Notes: a model not told the origin generated them from the letters alone. A DNA stretch of 64,000 nt from PWND01 sp964601515 (GCA_964601515.1 CAZRNU010000002.1:9274-73273), one strand, 5' to 3'. Counted from the stretch's first letter, positions 45,346-56,074 are shown. Program-made: numbers and translations.

Positions 45346-47151
45346 ATGCAACAAAATATTAGAAATATTGCAATCATTGCCCATGTTGACCATGGCAAAA
45401 CCACTTTAGTTGATAGGATTTTACATCAGTCTAAGCTCTTTAGAGACAATCAGGAAACAGGGGATTTAATAATGGACAGTAATGAGTTGGAGAGGGAAAG
45501 AGGGATAACTATATTATCAAAAAACTGTTCTGTAAGATATAATGATGTTAAGATAAACATCATAGATACACCCGGTCACTCTGATTTTGGAGGTGAAGTT
45601 GAGCGCGTATTGAATATGGCTGACGGAGTATTGTTGATAGTGGATGCATTTGAGGGTCCAATGCCACAAACCCGATTTGTATTGGAAAAAGCAATTCTTT
45701 TAGATAAAAAACCAATTGTAGTAATAAACAAAGTAGACAAACCTAACTGCGATCCTGAATTAACTCAGGAAAAAGTTTTTGATTTAATGTTTAGTTTAAA
45801 TGCAACTGAAGATCAGTTGAATTTTCCAACAGTTTATGGTTCGGCCAAGGTTGGATGGATGGGAGAAGATTGGAGAAACCCTACTGAAGATGTAAGTTAT
45901 TTATTAGATGTGATAATTGAGCATATTCCACCTGCTCATTTTACAGAAGGGACAAGCCAGCTTCAAATTACTTCCTTAGATTATAGTTCTTATGTTGGAC
46001 GAATTGCTGTTGGAAAAATAAACCGAGGAAGTTTGATTCAAAATCAACAGGTTTCTTTAGTAAAAAGAGATGGCAAAATTCTTAAGTCGAAGATCAAAGA
46101 ACTATACGTTTTTGAAGGCTTAGGTAAAGAAAAAATAAAGCATGCTATTCATGCAGGTGAGATTTGTGCAGTATTAGGGGTTGATGATTTTGAAATTGGC
46201 GACACTATTGCTGATTTTGAAAATCCTGAAGCAATAAAACCCATTTCCATAGATGAGCCAACAATGAGTATGCTGTTTACAATTAACAACTCACCATTTT
46301 TTGGAAGAGACGGCAAGTTTGTAACCAGTCGCCAGCTCCGCGAGCGTCTTTTTAAGGAGACTGAAAAAAACCTAGCATTAAGAGTAGAAGAAACAGGCTC
46401 ATCTGATTCTTATATGGTATTTGGGCGCGGTGTACTTCACTTATCAATCTTAATTGAGACAATGAGAAGAGAGGGGTATGAACTTCAAGTTGGTCAGCCT
46501 CAAGTGGTTATAAAGACAATTGACGGAATTAAAAACGAGCCTATCGAACTTTTAACTGTTAAGGTTCCTGATGAATTCGCCGGAAAAGTAATTGAGATGG
46601 TCTCACAAAGGAAAGGAGAAATGATAAGCATGGAACAAAAAGGAGGCAGAACATCGCTCGAATTTGAAATTCCCGCAAGAGGATTAATTGGATTACGCAG
46701 TAATTTACTAACAGCTACCGAAGGTGAGGGTATAATGGCGCATAGATTTAAGGGTTATGAACCGTGGAAAGGCGATTTTGCAGCAAAACAAAATGGTGCT
46801 TTAATAGCGATGGAAACAGGAACAGCAATTGCCTACTCAATAGACAAACTGCAAGACAGAGGCAAGTTCTTTATTTTTCCGGGAGAAGAAGTATATGCCG
46901 GGCAAATAATTGGTGAAAATTCAAGGCAAGATGACTTGTTAGTCAACGTTATAAAAACAAAAAAACTCACAAACGTAAGAGCATCAGGATCTGACGACAA
47001 GGCAATGCTAGCACCTCCTATTAGATTTTCTATGGAAGAAGCACTTGAATATATTAAATCTGACGAAATTGTGGAGTTTACGCCAAAGCACATTAGAATG
47101 AGAAAAATAATTCTTGATGAGCATGAGAGAAAGAGAGCATCTAAAAAATAA
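45346..47151 (+). CDS. typA: ribosome-associated GTPase TypA/BipA
   Basis: A 601-residue translational GTPase. G1 AHVDHGKTTL, G2/G3 ERERGITILSKN and DTPGHSDFGGEVE, G4 NKVDK, then EF-G-like domains and the BipA-specific C-terminus (RQDDLLVNVIKTKKLTNVRASGSDD). It assists ribosome assembly and translation under stress and cold. Length typical (about 600). Convergent with the Cache protein gene, 11 bp between stops. Confidence 0.98.
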   Translation: MQQNIRNIAIIAHVDHGKTTLVDRILHQSKLFRDNQETGDLIMDSNELERERGITILSKNCSVRYNDVKINIIDTPGHSDFGGEVERVLNMADGVLLIVDAFEGPMPQTRFVLEKAILLDKKPIVVINKVDKPNCDPELTQEKVFDLMFSLNATEDQLNFPTVYGSAKVGWMGEDWRNPTEDVSYLLDVIIEHIPPAHFTEGTSQLQITSLDYSSYVGRIAVGKINRGSLIQNQQVSLVKRDGKILKSKIKELYVFEGLGKEKIKHAIHAGEICAVLGVDDFEIGDTIADFENPEAIKPISIDEPTMSMLFTINNSPFFGRDGKFVTSRQLRERLFKETEKNLALRVEETGSSDSYMVFGRGVLHLSILIETMRREGYELQVGQPQVVIKTIDGIKNEPIELLTVKVPDEFAGKVIEMVSQRKGEMISMEQKGGRTSLEFEIPARGLIGLRSNLLTATEGEGIMAHRFKGYEPWKGDFAAKQNGALIAMETGTAIAYSIDKLQDRGKFFIFPGEEVYAGQIIGENSRQDDLLVNVIKTKKLTNVRASGSDDKAMLAPPIRFSMEEALEYIKSDEIVEFTPKHIRMRKIILDEHERKRASKK

Positions 47152-47162
47152 ATTTTTTTAGA

Positions 47163-49232
47163 TTATTTGCCAATCTCTTGCTTCAACTGAGATAATTCAT
47201 TTTCCAATTCTTCAACCAAACGAGTAAGGTCGTCTATTTTTTCACTATTGACCCTCTCCTGTTCTTCCATTTGCTCTTGTATTTCTATAAGCTCTTCCAT
47301 ATTTCTCTTCATATCCTCTTCTTGAGCTCTCATTTCATCCGCCTGCTTTTGAGACATTTTCAGCAGCATGTTTGTTTTAATGTTATTTTTAACATATTGC
47401 AATGTAGAGGCTATATTTTCAGCAATTTTTTCAACAAATTGAATCTGATACTGCTCTAACTTATTAAATGAAGCTATTTCAATAACACCATAAACTTTGT
47501 CATCTTTCAAGAGAGGAACAATAAGCAGAGCATCAGGATTAGCGCTGCCAAGACCGGATTCAATTTTTATATATGTTTGCGGTATATCGGTAATGTATAT
47601 AGTTTTCTTTTCTACTGCACATGATCCAATAAGACCTTCACCACGTTCAAATTTATTCTCAAGGTACTTTCTTCTATCGTATGCGAATGCAGCTTTCAAT
47701 TCAAAAAACACATTATCGGAGTCATCGTTTATTATAAAAACACCACCTTGATTAGCTTCCAGATATTTAACAAGATTATTAATAATCTCAAAGGATAATT
47801 TTTCAATGTCATCATTGTTTTGTCTTAATATTTCAGCAAACATATTAAGTCCTTCATTCACCCAATTTGTTTTTCTAACAGCCTGCATTTGTTTTTCCAT
47901 TTCCTCTTGCTTGGCTGTTTTAAGGTTTTCCCGCATTTGAAGCAGTGACTTTGCAAGGTGGTCGTCTTGAACTATATCATCGAGCTGAGCATCAAGGTTG
48001 CCTTCTCCAATTTTTTGTGCAAACTCAGATTTACTAATATATCCATCAATATAAATGTTTAAGGCATTTGCCATCTCCTGCATTTCATCACCGGTTGAAA
48101 TATCTAGCTTCAGCGATATATCAACCTTTCCTGCTGAAATCATTTTAATGGCATGAGTGAGTTTTTCAATCGGCCCGGATATATTACCTGCCAAAAACCA
48201 TATAATAAACGCCACAAGCAAAAGGCCAATCACACCTGCCAATAATGCAATTTTATTTGTATGTGATGCAGCAGATAAAATAGATTTCCTAGGGAATGCC
48301 ACACCCAAAAACCAAGGAGTATTAGAATTTCCTATAGGAACGACCGAAACTGAAACATAATAGTTCTCATCTTTGAACTTTGTATCAAAACTAAACGGAC
48401 GACCATCTTCAACAGCTTCACGAAACAACCCAGCTTTTTCGTCAATAAGTCCAATACTAAATATATCTCTACCTATATTAACCCTTTCAGGAAAAGTAAC
48501 AATCTTGCCAGACTGTGTAAATAAAAAAGCATAACTACCATCTAAAGGTTGATAACCATCTATAATAGACTGCAAAGAGGCCAAAGACACATCAACTCCA
48601 ACAACACCTATAAATTCACCTTCTTTAACAACAGGAGCAACCATATTTGTTTGCAGAATATCATCTTGAGCTGAGCCTGTATATGAATAATAATAAGGAT
48701 CAACAACCGTTTCTTGCCCTCGACTTTTAACAAGATTGTATATTGTCCCACTTAATACCTCTGAAGGGTTTTGCTCAACATACTCACTTAGTTTAATATC
48801 TCCGTTATCACGATAGTAGATATAGCGAAAATTACCAAGTATTGTACTTCCCACTTCATTTATATACAAACTGTCTCTATTATCAATTGTCTCAGGAGCC
48901 AGAATACTCCAAGCTGATAACATATCCTTATTCTCAGTCAAAATATGCTTTAGCAATTTACTATAAAAAAATCTTCTATTCTCTTCAGGAATCAGCTCAT
49001 GTCCGTCAAAAGTTTGCTTTAAATATCTTGTAATCTGCATGTATTCGTTAAGGTCAGATTTTGCGAGATTAGCATATTGTCCGGCATATGAATCAGCGAG
49101 ATCAGTACTAAACTCATCAAGAAGCCTGCGAGAATTTGAGCCTATATAAGAAGAAACGGCAATTATAACTAATGCAGTAGCTGTTAATAAATAAACTAAA
49201 ATTCTTGATTTTACTTTAAATTTTCTTGCCAC
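47163..49232 (-). CDS. Cache-HAMP-GAF sensor protein without output domain
   Basis: A 689-residue membrane sensor: N-terminal helix (about 13-30), extracytoplasmic dCache-type domain (about 35-335; includes VAPVVKEGEFIGVVGVDVSLASLQSII), membrane helix (IALLAGVIGLLLVAFIIWFLAG), HAMP, a GAF domain (about 475-620; GEGLIGSCAVEKKTIYITDIP) and a terminal coiled coil rich in Glu/Gln. No kinase, methyl-accepting, cyclase or phosphatase output is visible, so it must act by contact with another protein. A minus -7 box TATATTTG lies 90 bp upstream. Confidence 0.88.
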   Translation of the reverse strand: MARKFKVKSRILVYLLTATALVIIAVSSYIGSNSRRLLDEFSTDLADSYAGQYANLAKSDLNEYMQITRYLKQTFDGHELIPEENRRFFYSKLLKHILTENKDMLSAWSILAPETIDNRDSLYINEVGSTILGNFRYIYYRDNGDIKLSEYVEQNPSEVLSGTIYNLVKSRGQETVVDPYYYSYTGSAQDDILQTNMVAPVVKEGEFIGVVGVDVSLASLQSIIDGYQPLDGSYAFLFTQSGKIVTFPERVNIGRDIFSIGLIDEKAGLFREAVEDGRPFSFDTKFKDENYYVSVSVVPIGNSNTPWFLGVAFPRKSILSAASHTNKIALLAGVIGLLLVAFIIWFLAGNISGPIEKLTHAIKMISAGKVDISLKLDISTGDEMQEMANALNIYIDGYISKSEFAQKIGEGNLDAQLDDIVQDDHLAKSLLQMRENLKTAKQEEMEKQMQAVRKTNWVNEGLNMFAEILRQNNDDIEKLSFEIINNLVKYLEANQGGVFIINDDSDNVFFELKAAFAYDRRKYLENKFERGEGLIGSCAVEKKTIYITDIPQTYIKIESGLGSANPDALLIVPLLKDDKVYGVIEIASFNKLEQYQIQFVEKIAENIASTLQYVKNNIKTNMLLKMSQKQADEMRAQEEDMKRNMEELIEIQEQMEEQERVNSEKIDDLTRLVEELENELSQLKQEIGK

Positions 49233-49322
49233 TTTTTAAAATTTTAAACTATTATGATTTTCGAATACTAACCAAGTCTTTTCAGCCACAAACATATTAA
49301 ACATGGCCGCATGTTTTCCCTA

Positions 49323-49330
49323 CAAATATA
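49323..49330 (-). promoter_or_regulatory. -7 box of the Cache protein gene
   Basis: Minus-strand TATATTTG, exact match to TAnnTTTG, 90 bp before the start at 49232. Confidence 0.45.
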
Positions 49331-49400
49331 ATGAAATATTTATTGAGCACTGATTTTTATTAAAAAATCAAAAAATAAATATTCGTATAAATTTTATGTT

Positions 49401-49408
49401 TTACTTTG
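49401..49408 (+). promoter_or_regulatory. probable -7 box of the his operon
   Basis: TTACTTTG differs from TAnnTTTG at one position. Transcription from it would start near 49415, next to the leader peptide start. Confidence 0.4.
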
Positions 49409-49417
49409 CTTCAAAAT

Positions 49418-49489
49418 ATGCACGAAATGTTTTTATTCAATTTACATCATCATCATTTTCATACTTGCGCTCAGGCGAGGTGGGAATGA
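49418..49489 (+). CDS. hisL: his operon leader peptide
   Basis: A 23-codon open frame whose middle is LHHHHFHT: five His codons (CAT) in six codons, then ending ARWE and a TGA. A second ATG at 49427 is an alternative start and, given the promoter position, may be the true one. It precedes an attenuator hairpin and hisG. Clustered His codons immediately upstream of a his operon are the defining feature of a translation-coupled his leader. Confidence 0.85.
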   Translation: MHEMFLFNLHHHHFHTCAQARWE

Positions 49490-49547
49490 TATTTTGTAAT
49501 TTATAATATAATTATAAAACCCGTCTGAGTAAACAGGCGGGTTTTTT
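49470..49547 (+). promoter_or_regulatory. his attenuator (antiterminator/terminator pair)
   Basis: Terminator: ACCCGTCTG (49519-49527) pairs with CAGGCGGGT (49534-49542), one U-G wobble, followed by T5. Antiterminator: CTCAGGCG (49470-49477) within the end of the leader frame pairs with CGTCTGAG (49522-49529), one G-U wobble, so the two structures exclude each other. A ribosome stalled on the His codons leaves 49470-49477 free and favours readthrough; one that reaches the stop covers it and favours termination. Confidence 0.8.
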
Positions 49548-49592
49548 GTTTCTACACTCCAATAGTTTACTCAGACATAAATTGTTATTAAA

Positions 49593-50450
49593 ATGAGTAA
49601 ACTAAAAATTGCCATTCAAAAAAGCGGCAGATTAAGTGAAAAATCGCTAGACCTTTTTAGGGAATGCGGTATTAAACTTCCTAACGGTGACCGAAAATTA
49701 AAAACTGAAGCCAAAAACTTTCCATTGGAAATTTTGTATCTCAGAGATGATGACATTCCTCAGTATGTTGAGCAAGGGGTAGCTCATGTTGGAATTCTTG
49801 GAGAGAATGAAATTGAGGAAAAATCTAAAAATGTCATACGTATTAAAAAACTTGGTTTTGCAAGCTGTAAATTATCTCTAGCCATTCCCAAAGATGAGGA
49901 ATACAATGGTTTAGATTGGTTTGATAACAAGAAAATTGCAACATCATACCCGAAAATTCTCCGAAAGTATTTTGACAAACAAAACATCAAAGTAGAAATA
50001 GAAGAGATTGGAGGAAGTGTTGAAATAGCTACCGGAATTGGCTTGGCAAATGCAATATTTGATATAGTTAGTACCGGAAGTACATTAATAATGAACGGGC
50101 TCAAAGAGGTAGAAGTTGTAATGAAAAGTGAAGCTGTTTTGATTTCCAACCCTAATCTAAACACTCAGCAAAATGAAATACTCAGCAGATTATTATTCAG
50201 AATAGCTGCCGTAAAAAATGCAGGTGAGAACAAATACATTCTACTTAATGCACCTAACAACTCTATTGATAAAATTTCTAAAATAATTCCCGGAATGAAA
50301 TCTCCCACAATTTTGCCATTAGCTAAAAAAGGCTGGAGCAGCTTGCACTCAGTAGTGAAAGAAGATGAATTCTGGGATGTTATTGACAAGCTTAAAGAAT
50401 GCGGTGCTCAGGGAATATTAGTAGTACCTATAGAGAAAATGATTATTTAA
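49593..50450 (+). CDS. hisG: ATP phosphoribosyltransferase, long form
   Basis: A 285-residue first enzyme of histidine biosynthesis, joining ATP and PRPP. KLKIAIQKSGRLSEKSLDLFRECGI start, VGILGENEIEE, and DIVSTGSTLIMNGLKEVE PRPP-binding loop are diagnostic. The length includes the C-terminal ACT-like regulatory domain (GMKSPTILPLAKKGWSSLHSVVKEDEFWDVIDKLK), so it is the HisZ-independent form, feedback-inhibited by histidine. First structural gene of the operon. Confidence 0.97.
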   Translation: MSKLKIAIQKSGRLSEKSLDLFRECGIKLPNGDRKLKTEAKNFPLEILYLRDDDIPQYVEQGVAHVGILGENEIEEKSKNVIRIKKLGFASCKLSLAIPKDEEYNGLDWFDNKKIATSYPKILRKYFDKQNIKVEIEEIGGSVEIATGIGLANAIFDIVSTGSTLIMNGLKEVEVVMKSEAVLISNPNLNTQQNEILSRLLFRIAAVKNAGENKYILLNAPNNSIDKISKIIPGMKSPTILPLAKKGWSSLHSVVKEDEFWDVIDKLKECGAQGILVVPIEKMII

Positions 50451-50466
50451 CTTAACCTTTAATAAA

Positions 50467-51765
50467 ATGGAGAAATTATTTAAACCCGAAAAGTCGATTT
50501 GGAAACAATTAACCCAAAGACCTGAGAAAGACTTTAACTCACTATCGAAGACTGTAAACGACATTTTTGATGACATTAAAAGGAATGGTGATTCTGCTGT
50601 AATCAGATACACAAAGCTATTCGACAAAGCAGAAATAACCGAACTAAAACTAAGCGATGCCGAATTCAAAGAAGCGGCAGAAAAAGTATCAGATGATTTA
50701 AAACAGGCAATATCAGTTGCTGCCAAAAACATTGAGAAATTTCACCTTTCGCAAATAGAAATCTCAAATATTTGCGAAACAACGAAGGGTGTTTTCTGCT
50801 GGAGAGAAAGCAGGGCTATTGAAAAAGTGGGAATATATGTACCCGGAGGAACAGCTCCTCTTTTTTCGAGTGTGCTGATGCTTAGCATTCCGGCAAAAAT
50901 TGCAGGATGCAAAGAAATTATCATGTGCACTCCACCAGATAAAAATGGGAAAGTTGACCCTGCAATTATTTTTACTGCTCAAACTGTTGGCATAAAATCT
51001 ATTTATAAAGTTGGAGGTGTTCAGGCAATTGGAGCAATGACTCTTGGTACAACCGGTATCTCAAAAGTAGATAAGATTTTCGGGCCGGGAAATCAATATG
51101 TAACCGCTGCAAAACTAATTTCTCAAAACTATGGAGTTGCTATTGACATGCCTGCCGGACCAAGCGAAGTGCTTATTATCGCTGATAGTTCAGCAGACCC
51201 TGAGTTTATTGCCGCAGATTTACTTTCTCAGGCTGAGCACGGAGAAGACAGTCAGACAATTTTACTTTCTACAGATGAAACAATTATTAACGATGTATTT
51301 GAGAAAATAGAGCAACAATTGATTGTTTTGCCCAGAAAGGAGATAGCAGCTACGGCGCTAAAATATAGTAAAGCGATACTATTTAACAGCATTGAAGAAT
51401 GCATTGAGTTTAGCAACCTTTATGCACCTGAGCACTTAATAATGGCCTTAGAAAATGCTAATTCATATCTGTCACTGATTGAAAATGCCGGTTCTGTTTT
51501 TGTCGGAAATTTCAGTTGTGAAAGCGCAGGCGACTATGCAAGTGGAACAAATCACACACTGCCTACAAATGGTTACGCAAGAAACTATAGTGGAGTATCA
51601 CTGGATAGCTTTCTCAAGAAAATTACATTCCAGGAAGTAACCATGGAAGGAATAAAAAATCTCGGACCAACAATAGAAATTATGGCCGAAGCAGAGCAGC
51701 TCGATGCCCACAAAAATGCTGTAAGCGTAAGACTAAAGAAACTCAATAATATGAAACCTTTATAA
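50467..51765 (+). CDS. hisD: histidinol dehydrogenase
   Basis: A 432-residue zinc enzyme catalysing the last two oxidations to histidine. Signatures: [86 protein letters not shown], and APEHL. The gene starts 16 bp after hisG. Confidence 0.98.
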   Translation: MEKLFKPEKSIWKQLTQRPEKDFNSLSKTVNDIFDDIKRNGDSAVIRYTKLFDKAEITELKLSDAEFKEAAEKVSDDLKQAISVAAKNIEKFHLSQIEISNICETTKGVFCWRESRAIEKVGIYVPGGTAPLFSSVLMLSIPAKIAGCKEIIMCTPPDKNGKVDPAIIFTAQTVGIKSIYKVGGVQAIGAMTLGTTGISKVDKIFGPGNQYVTAAKLISQNYGVAIDMPAGPSEVLIIADSSADPEFIAADLLSQAEHGEDSQTILLSTDETIINDVFEKIEQQLIVLPRKEIAATALKYSKAILFNSIEECIEFSNLYAPEHLIMALENANSYLSLIENAGSVFVGNFSCESAGDYASGTNHTLPTNGYARNYSGVSLDSFLKKITFQEVTMEGIKNLGPTIEIMAEAEQLDAHKNAVSVRLKKLNNMKPL

Positions 51766-51767
51766 AG

Positions 51768-53387
51768 ATGAACTCATTTGATATAACCAAACTTTTAAGG
51801 CAGAATATAATATCGCTTAAGCCATACTCATCAGCAAGAAATGATTTTTCGGGTGGAGCTGAAATATTTCTGGATGCAAATGAAAATCCTTATGGAAATC
51901 TAAACAGATATCCTGACCCTTTGCAAATGGAACTTAAACGATTAATTGCATCTCAAAAAAACATTCCAATAGAAAATATTTTCATTGGAAATGGCAGTGA
52001 CGAAATTATTGATTTATCTATCAGAGTGTTTTGCGAACCACAGAAAGATAAGATACTGATTTTCGCTCCTACATATGGGATGTACGAATTTTTAGCAAAT
52101 GTCAATAATGTTGAAGTTGTTAAAGTTCCACTTGACAGCAATTTTCAAATAGACTTCAATCTATATGAGAAGGCTGTTTCCGAAAACAATGTAAAAATGT
52201 TGATTTTGTGCTCGCCAAACAACCCTACAGGAAATTCTTTGGAAGGTATAGATGAAATATTGAATCGCTTTAATGGAATTGTATTTATTGACGAAGCTTA
52301 TATTGAGTTTTCTAATAAAGGCTCTTTCGTTTCAAATGCACTTTCAATGCCAAATGTAATTGTATCAAGAACATTAAGCAAGGCCTGGGGATTGGCTGGT
52401 GCAAGGATAGGATTAGGTTATGCCTCTAAAGAAATTATTTCATTGTTTTCCAAAACAAAATATCCTTATAATGTTAGTAGCTTAAACCAGAATGAAGCTA
52501 TTAGAATATTGAAAAACGATGAGGAATATAATCGCAGAAAGCTTTCAATAATAAGCCAAAGAGAGATTCTTATAAAAGAACTGTCGCAGTTACCGATAGT
52601 AAATAAGATTTATCCCTCAGATTCAAATTTCATTCTTATTGCAACAGAACAATCTCAAAAAGTATATTCTCAGCTTGTTGAAATGGGTATAATAATAAGA
52701 AATAGGAATAATGAAATTGAAAACTGCCTAAGAATAACTGTTGGCAGTCCTTATGAAAATCAACAACTTATAAAAGCTCTGCAAATATTAAGCAATGTTA
52801 GTGGGAAAACTGACAGAACAGCGGCTTTAAAGCGAAAAACAAATGAAACCAATATAGATGTTGTTGTAAACCTTGATGGTTCAGGATATAGCAATATCTC
52901 GACAGGTTTAAAGTTTTTCGACCACATGCTTGAGCAAATTGCAAAGCATGGCAATGTAGATCTAAATATTTCTGCAGTTGGCGATTTAGAAACAGATGAG
53001 CACCATACTGTTGAAGATGTTGCAATAATATTGGGAGAAGCTTTTAACAAGGCTCTTGGAAACAAAGAAAGCATTGAAAGATACGGATTTGTTTTACCTA
53101 TGGATGAAAGCCTTGCGCAAGTAACTATTGACTTTGGAGGAAGACCATATTTAGTGTGGGATGTTTCGTTTAAGCGTGATATGATAGGCGATATGCCTAC
53201 AGAAATGTTTAAGCACTTTTTCAAATCATTCAGCGACAATGCAAAATGCAACATAAACATTAAGGCTGAGGGAGAAAATGATCACCACAAAATTGAGGCA
53301 ATATTTAAAGCTTTTTCAAAATCAATAAAACAGGCAGTAAGCAAATCCAATGTAAAATCAATACCAAGCACAAAAGGAATAATATGA
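51768..53387 (+). CDS. hisCB: fused histidinol-phosphate aminotransferase / IGP dehydratase
   Basis: A 539-residue two-enzyme fusion. Residues 1-345 are HisC (PLP-dependent; [26 protein letters not shown], Schiff-base Lys205 in [15 protein letters not shown]). Residues about 348-539 are the dehydratase half of HisB ([63 protein letters not shown]). The HAD-type histidinol-phosphatase domain found at the N-terminus of the E. coli and Bacteroides HisB is absent, and the frame is uninterrupted across the junction. Overlaps hisH by 4 bp (ATGA). Starts 2 bp after hisD. Confidence 0.95.
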   Translation: MNSFDITKLLRQNIISLKPYSSARNDFSGGAEIFLDANENPYGNLNRYPDPLQMELKRLIASQKNIPIENIFIGNGSDEIIDLSIRVFCEPQKDKILIFAPTYGMYEFLANVNNVEVVKVPLDSNFQIDFNLYEKAVSENNVKMLILCSPNNPTGNSLEGIDEILNRFNGIVFIDEAYIEFSNKGSFVSNALSMPNVIVSRTLSKAWGLAGARIGLGYASKEIISLFSKTKYPYNVSSLNQNEAIRILKNDEEYNRRKLSIISQREILIKELSQLPIVNKIYPSDSNFILIATEQSQKVYSQLVEMGIIIRNRNNEIENCLRITVGSPYENQQLIKALQILSNVSGKTDRTAALKRKTNETNIDVVVNLDGSGYSNISTGLKFFDHMLEQIAKHGNVDLNISAVGDLETDEHHTVEDVAIILGEAFNKALGNKESIERYGFVLPMDESLAQVTIDFGGRPYLVWDVSFKRDMIGDMPTEMFKHFFKSFSDNAKCNINIKAEGENDHHKIEAIFKAFSKSIKQAVSKSNVKSIPSTKGII

Positions 53388-53968
53388 TAGCAATTATAAA
53401 ATATAACGCGGGAAATATCGCATCAGTAAAAAACGCTGTCGAACGACTCGGATATCAGTGCATTATAACTGACGACAAGAAAACTTTAATGAACGCTTCA
53501 AAAGTTATTTTCCCCGGCGTAGGAGAATCGGGTTTTGCCATGAATTATCTTAAAAGCAAAAATCTCGATAAAGTCATAAAACAGCTTAAACAACCCGTGC
53601 TTGGCATTTGCCTTGGACTGCAGCTGCTTTGCAGGTTTTCGGAAGAAAGCAACACCTATTGTTTGGGAATTTTTAATAACGATGTTAAGATGTTTCCGAA
53701 AAAAGGGATTATTCCGCATATGGGATGGAATAATCTGGAAAAACTTAGTTCAGAGCTTTATAATGGATTAGAAAATAATCCTGATGTGTACTTTGTACAT
53801 AGTTATTACGCTGAAATATCAGGAGAAACAACGGCTGTAGCAAATTACATATTACCTTTTAGTGCTTCAATGCAAAAGGACAATTTTTTTGCAACTCAGT
53901 ATCATCCTGAAAAATCGGGAACTTTTGGAGAAACTATATTAAAAAACTTTCTATCACTAAAATCATGA
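53384..53968 (+). CDS. hisH: imidazole glycerol phosphate synthase, glutaminase subunit
   Basis: A 194-residue class I glutamine amidotransferase that supplies ammonia to HisF. Start [23 protein letters not shown]; catalytic Cys in [12 protein letters not shown]; His/Glu in [14 protein letters not shown]. Overlaps both neighbours by 4 bp. Confidence 0.97.
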   Translation: MIAIIKYNAGNIASVKNAVERLGYQCIITDDKKTLMNASKVIFPGVGESGFAMNYLKSKNLDKVIKQLKQPVLGICLGLQLLCRFSEESNTYCLGIFNNDVKMFPKKGIIPHMGWNNLEKLSSELYNGLENNPDVYFVHSYYAEISGETTAVANYILPFSASMQKDNFFATQYHPEKSGTFGETILKNFLSLKS

Positions 53969-54681
53969 AAATAATACCTGCAATTGACATAATAAATGGG
54001 AAATGCGTAAGATTAACAAAAGGAGATTACAGCACAAAGATTATTTACAATGACAATCCTTTGGAAGTTGCTAAAAAATTTGAAGCAAACGGCATATCGC
54101 ATCTGCACTTAGTTGATTTGGACGGCGCCAAAGCCAATAGAGTAATAAACTATAAAATTATTAATGATGTTGCAAAAAATACCAAACTAAAGATTGATTT
54201 CGGAGGCGGAATAAAATGCATTAATGACTTAAACCTAGCATTTGAAAACGGCGCCGATCAAATCACCATTGGTAGTATGGCTGTGAAGCAACCTGACATT
54301 TTTTTAGAATGGCTTAAAAAATTTGGCAACGAGAAGATAATTCTTGGAGCCGATTGTATTGATAAAAAAATTGCATATAGCGGATGGCAATTTGTGTCTG
54401 ATTATAAAGTAGTTGATTTTATTAAGAACTATGAAAAAGCAGGAGTAAGATACGTTGTATGTACTGATATTTCAAAAGACGGAACTCTACAGGGGCCTTC
54501 ATTAAAATTATATGAGGAAATAATATCCGAAACGAATGTTTCTCTTATTGCAAGCGGCGGAGTTTCAGACATTGGCGACCTAATTAAATTAAAAAAAGCA
54601 GGTTGCGAAGCCGCAATAGTTGGCAAGGCCATTTACGAGGGGAAAATTACACTTAATCAAATACAAGAATACTATGCTTAA
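53965..54681 (+). CDS. hisA: ProFAR isomerase
   Basis: A 238-residue (beta/alpha)8 isomerase. [49 protein letters not shown] and [32 protein letters not shown] are characteristic. Slightly diverged but complete. Overlaps hisH (4 bp) and hisF (8 bp). Confidence 0.96.
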   Translation: MKIIPAIDIINGKCVRLTKGDYSTKIIYNDNPLEVAKKFEANGISHLHLVDLDGAKANRVINYKIINDVAKNTKLKIDFGGGIKCINDLNLAFENGADQITIGSMAVKQPDIFLEWLKKFGNEKIILGADCIDKKIAYSGWQFVSDYKVVDFIKNYEKAGVRYVVCTDISKDGTLQGPSLKLYEEIISETNVSLIASGGVSDIGDLIKLKKAGCEAAIVGKAIYEGKITLNQIQEYYA

Positions 54682-55426
54682 GAAAAGAATAATACCATGT
54701 CTTGACATTAAAGACGGTACAACGGTTAAAGGGATAAACTTCATTAATATCAAAAATGCCGGAGACCCAATTGAACTGGCAAAAAGGTACGTTGATGAAG
54801 GTGCAGATGAGTTGGTATTTTTAGATATAACTGCAACAAACGAAAAGAGAAAAGCACTTGCGAATTTAGTTAGCAAAATTGCAAAAGAGATAAATATCCC
54901 ATTTACGGTTGGTGGAGGTGTTCAATCTTTGGGAGATGCATCTGTTTTGATTAATTCAGGAGCTGATAAAATCAGCATTAACTCAGCTGCCGTAAAAAAT
55001 CCCGGGATTGTTTCCCAAATAGCATCAGTATTTGGGAATCAATCCGTTGTAGTTGCAATTGATGCAAAGTATAATAATGGGAAATATTATGTTTATCTCA
55101 ATGGAGGTAGAATTGAAACAAACATTGATGCAACAGAGTGGGCAATAAAAGTCGAAAAAGCAGGTGCAGGCGAGATTTTATTAACATCTATGGATGCCGA
55201 TGGAACAAAAAACGGATTTAACCTTGAACTTACAAAAAAAGTATCTGAATCGGTCAATATTCCGGTAATCGCATCCGGTGGTGCAGGTACAATGGAAGAC
55301 TTTAAATCTGTATTTACAAAAACCAAGGTATCAGGAGCACTAGCAGCAAGCATATTCCATTACAATGAGATAAATATCTCTCAATTAAAAAACTACTTAC
55401 AACAAGAAAACATTCCAATAAGATGA
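54674..55426 (+). CDS. hisF: imidazole glycerol phosphate synthase, cyclase subunit
   Basis: A 250-residue (beta/alpha)8 cyclase. The start at 54674 ([15 protein letters not shown]) overlaps the hisA stop by 8 bp; an in-frame ATG at 54620 lies inside hisA and is not preferred. Catalytic Asp residues are in LDIKDG and [25 protein letters not shown] and [12 protein letters not shown] are typical. Overlaps hisIE by 4 bp. Confidence 0.97.
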   Translation: MLKKRIIPCLDIKDGTTVKGINFINIKNAGDPIELAKRYVDEGADELVFLDITATNEKRKALANLVSKIAKEINIPFTVGGGVQSLGDASVLINSGADKISINSAAVKNPGIVSQIASVFGNQSVVVAIDAKYNNGKYYVYLNGGRIETNIDATEWAIKVEKAGAGEILLTSMDADGTKNGFNLELTKKVSESVNIPVIASGGAGTMEDFKSVFTKTKVSGALAASIFHYNEINISQLKNYLQQENIPIR

Positions 55427-56019
55427 AAACAAAATTTAAAATCAATTTCAAAAAAGGCGCCGGCCTTATTCCTGTAATTATACAGAACAACTTGAATATG
55501 AAGATTCTTATGCTCGGCTATATGAATGAAGAGGCACTAAAAAAAACCATAGAAGAAGGCATGGTTACATTATACAGCAGAAGTCGTAAATGCTTATGGA
55601 CAAAAGGTGAAACTTCAGGCAACTTTTTAAAAGTAGCGAACATTTTACCTGATTGCGACAATGACACCCTATTGATTCAGGTTATTCCCAAAGGTAATAC
55701 TTGTCATAAAGACAGAGAAAGCTGCTTTGGAAAAATGACTGAAAAAGGTTTTATTTATGAATTAGAGAATATTGTTTCAGAGAGAATTGAAATCGATGCA
55801 GAAAACTCTTACACCAATAAACTATACAAAAAAGGGATAGCTAAAGTATCTCAGAAGGTTGGAGAAGAAGCAGTAGAATTGGTTATTGAGGCTAACCGTA
55901 ATAATAAAAACTTATTTAAAAATGAAGCAGCAGACTTACTGTATCACTTGTTAATACTGCTAAAATCAAAAAATATTAAACTGGAAGATGTTGAAAAAAT
56001 ATTAAAATTGAGGTCATAA
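55423..56019 (+). CDS. hisI: fused PRA-CH / PR-ATP pyrophosphatase
   Basis: A 198-residue bifunctional enzyme. N-terminal PRA-cyclohydrolase half with YMNEEALKKTIEEGMVTLYSRSR, the DCDND metal site and Cys ligands (GNTCHKDRESCF); C-terminal PRA-PH half with SYTNKLYKKGIAKVSQKVGEEAVELVIEA and ADLLYHLLILL. Last gene of the his operon. Confidence 0.96.
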   Translation: MKTKFKINFKKGAGLIPVIIQNNLNMKILMLGYMNEEALKKTIEEGMVTLYSRSRKCLWTKGETSGNFLKVANILPDCDNDTLLIQVIPKGNTCHKDRESCFGKMTEKGFIYELENIVSERIEIDAENSYTNKLYKKGIAKVSQKVGEEAVELVIEANRNNKNLFKNEAADLLYHLLILLKSKNIKLEDVEKILKLRS

Positions 56020-56051
56020 TTTGCATTTATGTTTAATTATTAGTTCATTTG
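56020..56051 (+). promoter_or_regulatory. promoter of the trp leader
   Basis: TTTG (56020-56023) and TTCATTTG (56044-56051, one mismatch to TAnnTTTG) are 20 bp apart, the usual Bacteroidota spacing. The predicted start is about 56058. A 12-bp palindrome CATTTGCAAATG spans 56046-56057. Confidence 0.45.
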
Positions 56052-56074
56052 CAAATGGAAATCGGAATAAAAAA

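Noticed and set aside
49445..49456. CAT tandem repeat as a microsatellite
   Set aside because: The repeats are in frame in a leader peptide before the his operon and attenuator, which explains them as His codons.
54620..54673. Upstream start of hisF
   Set aside because: It lies within hisA, and the HisF family starts with [11 protein letters not shown].
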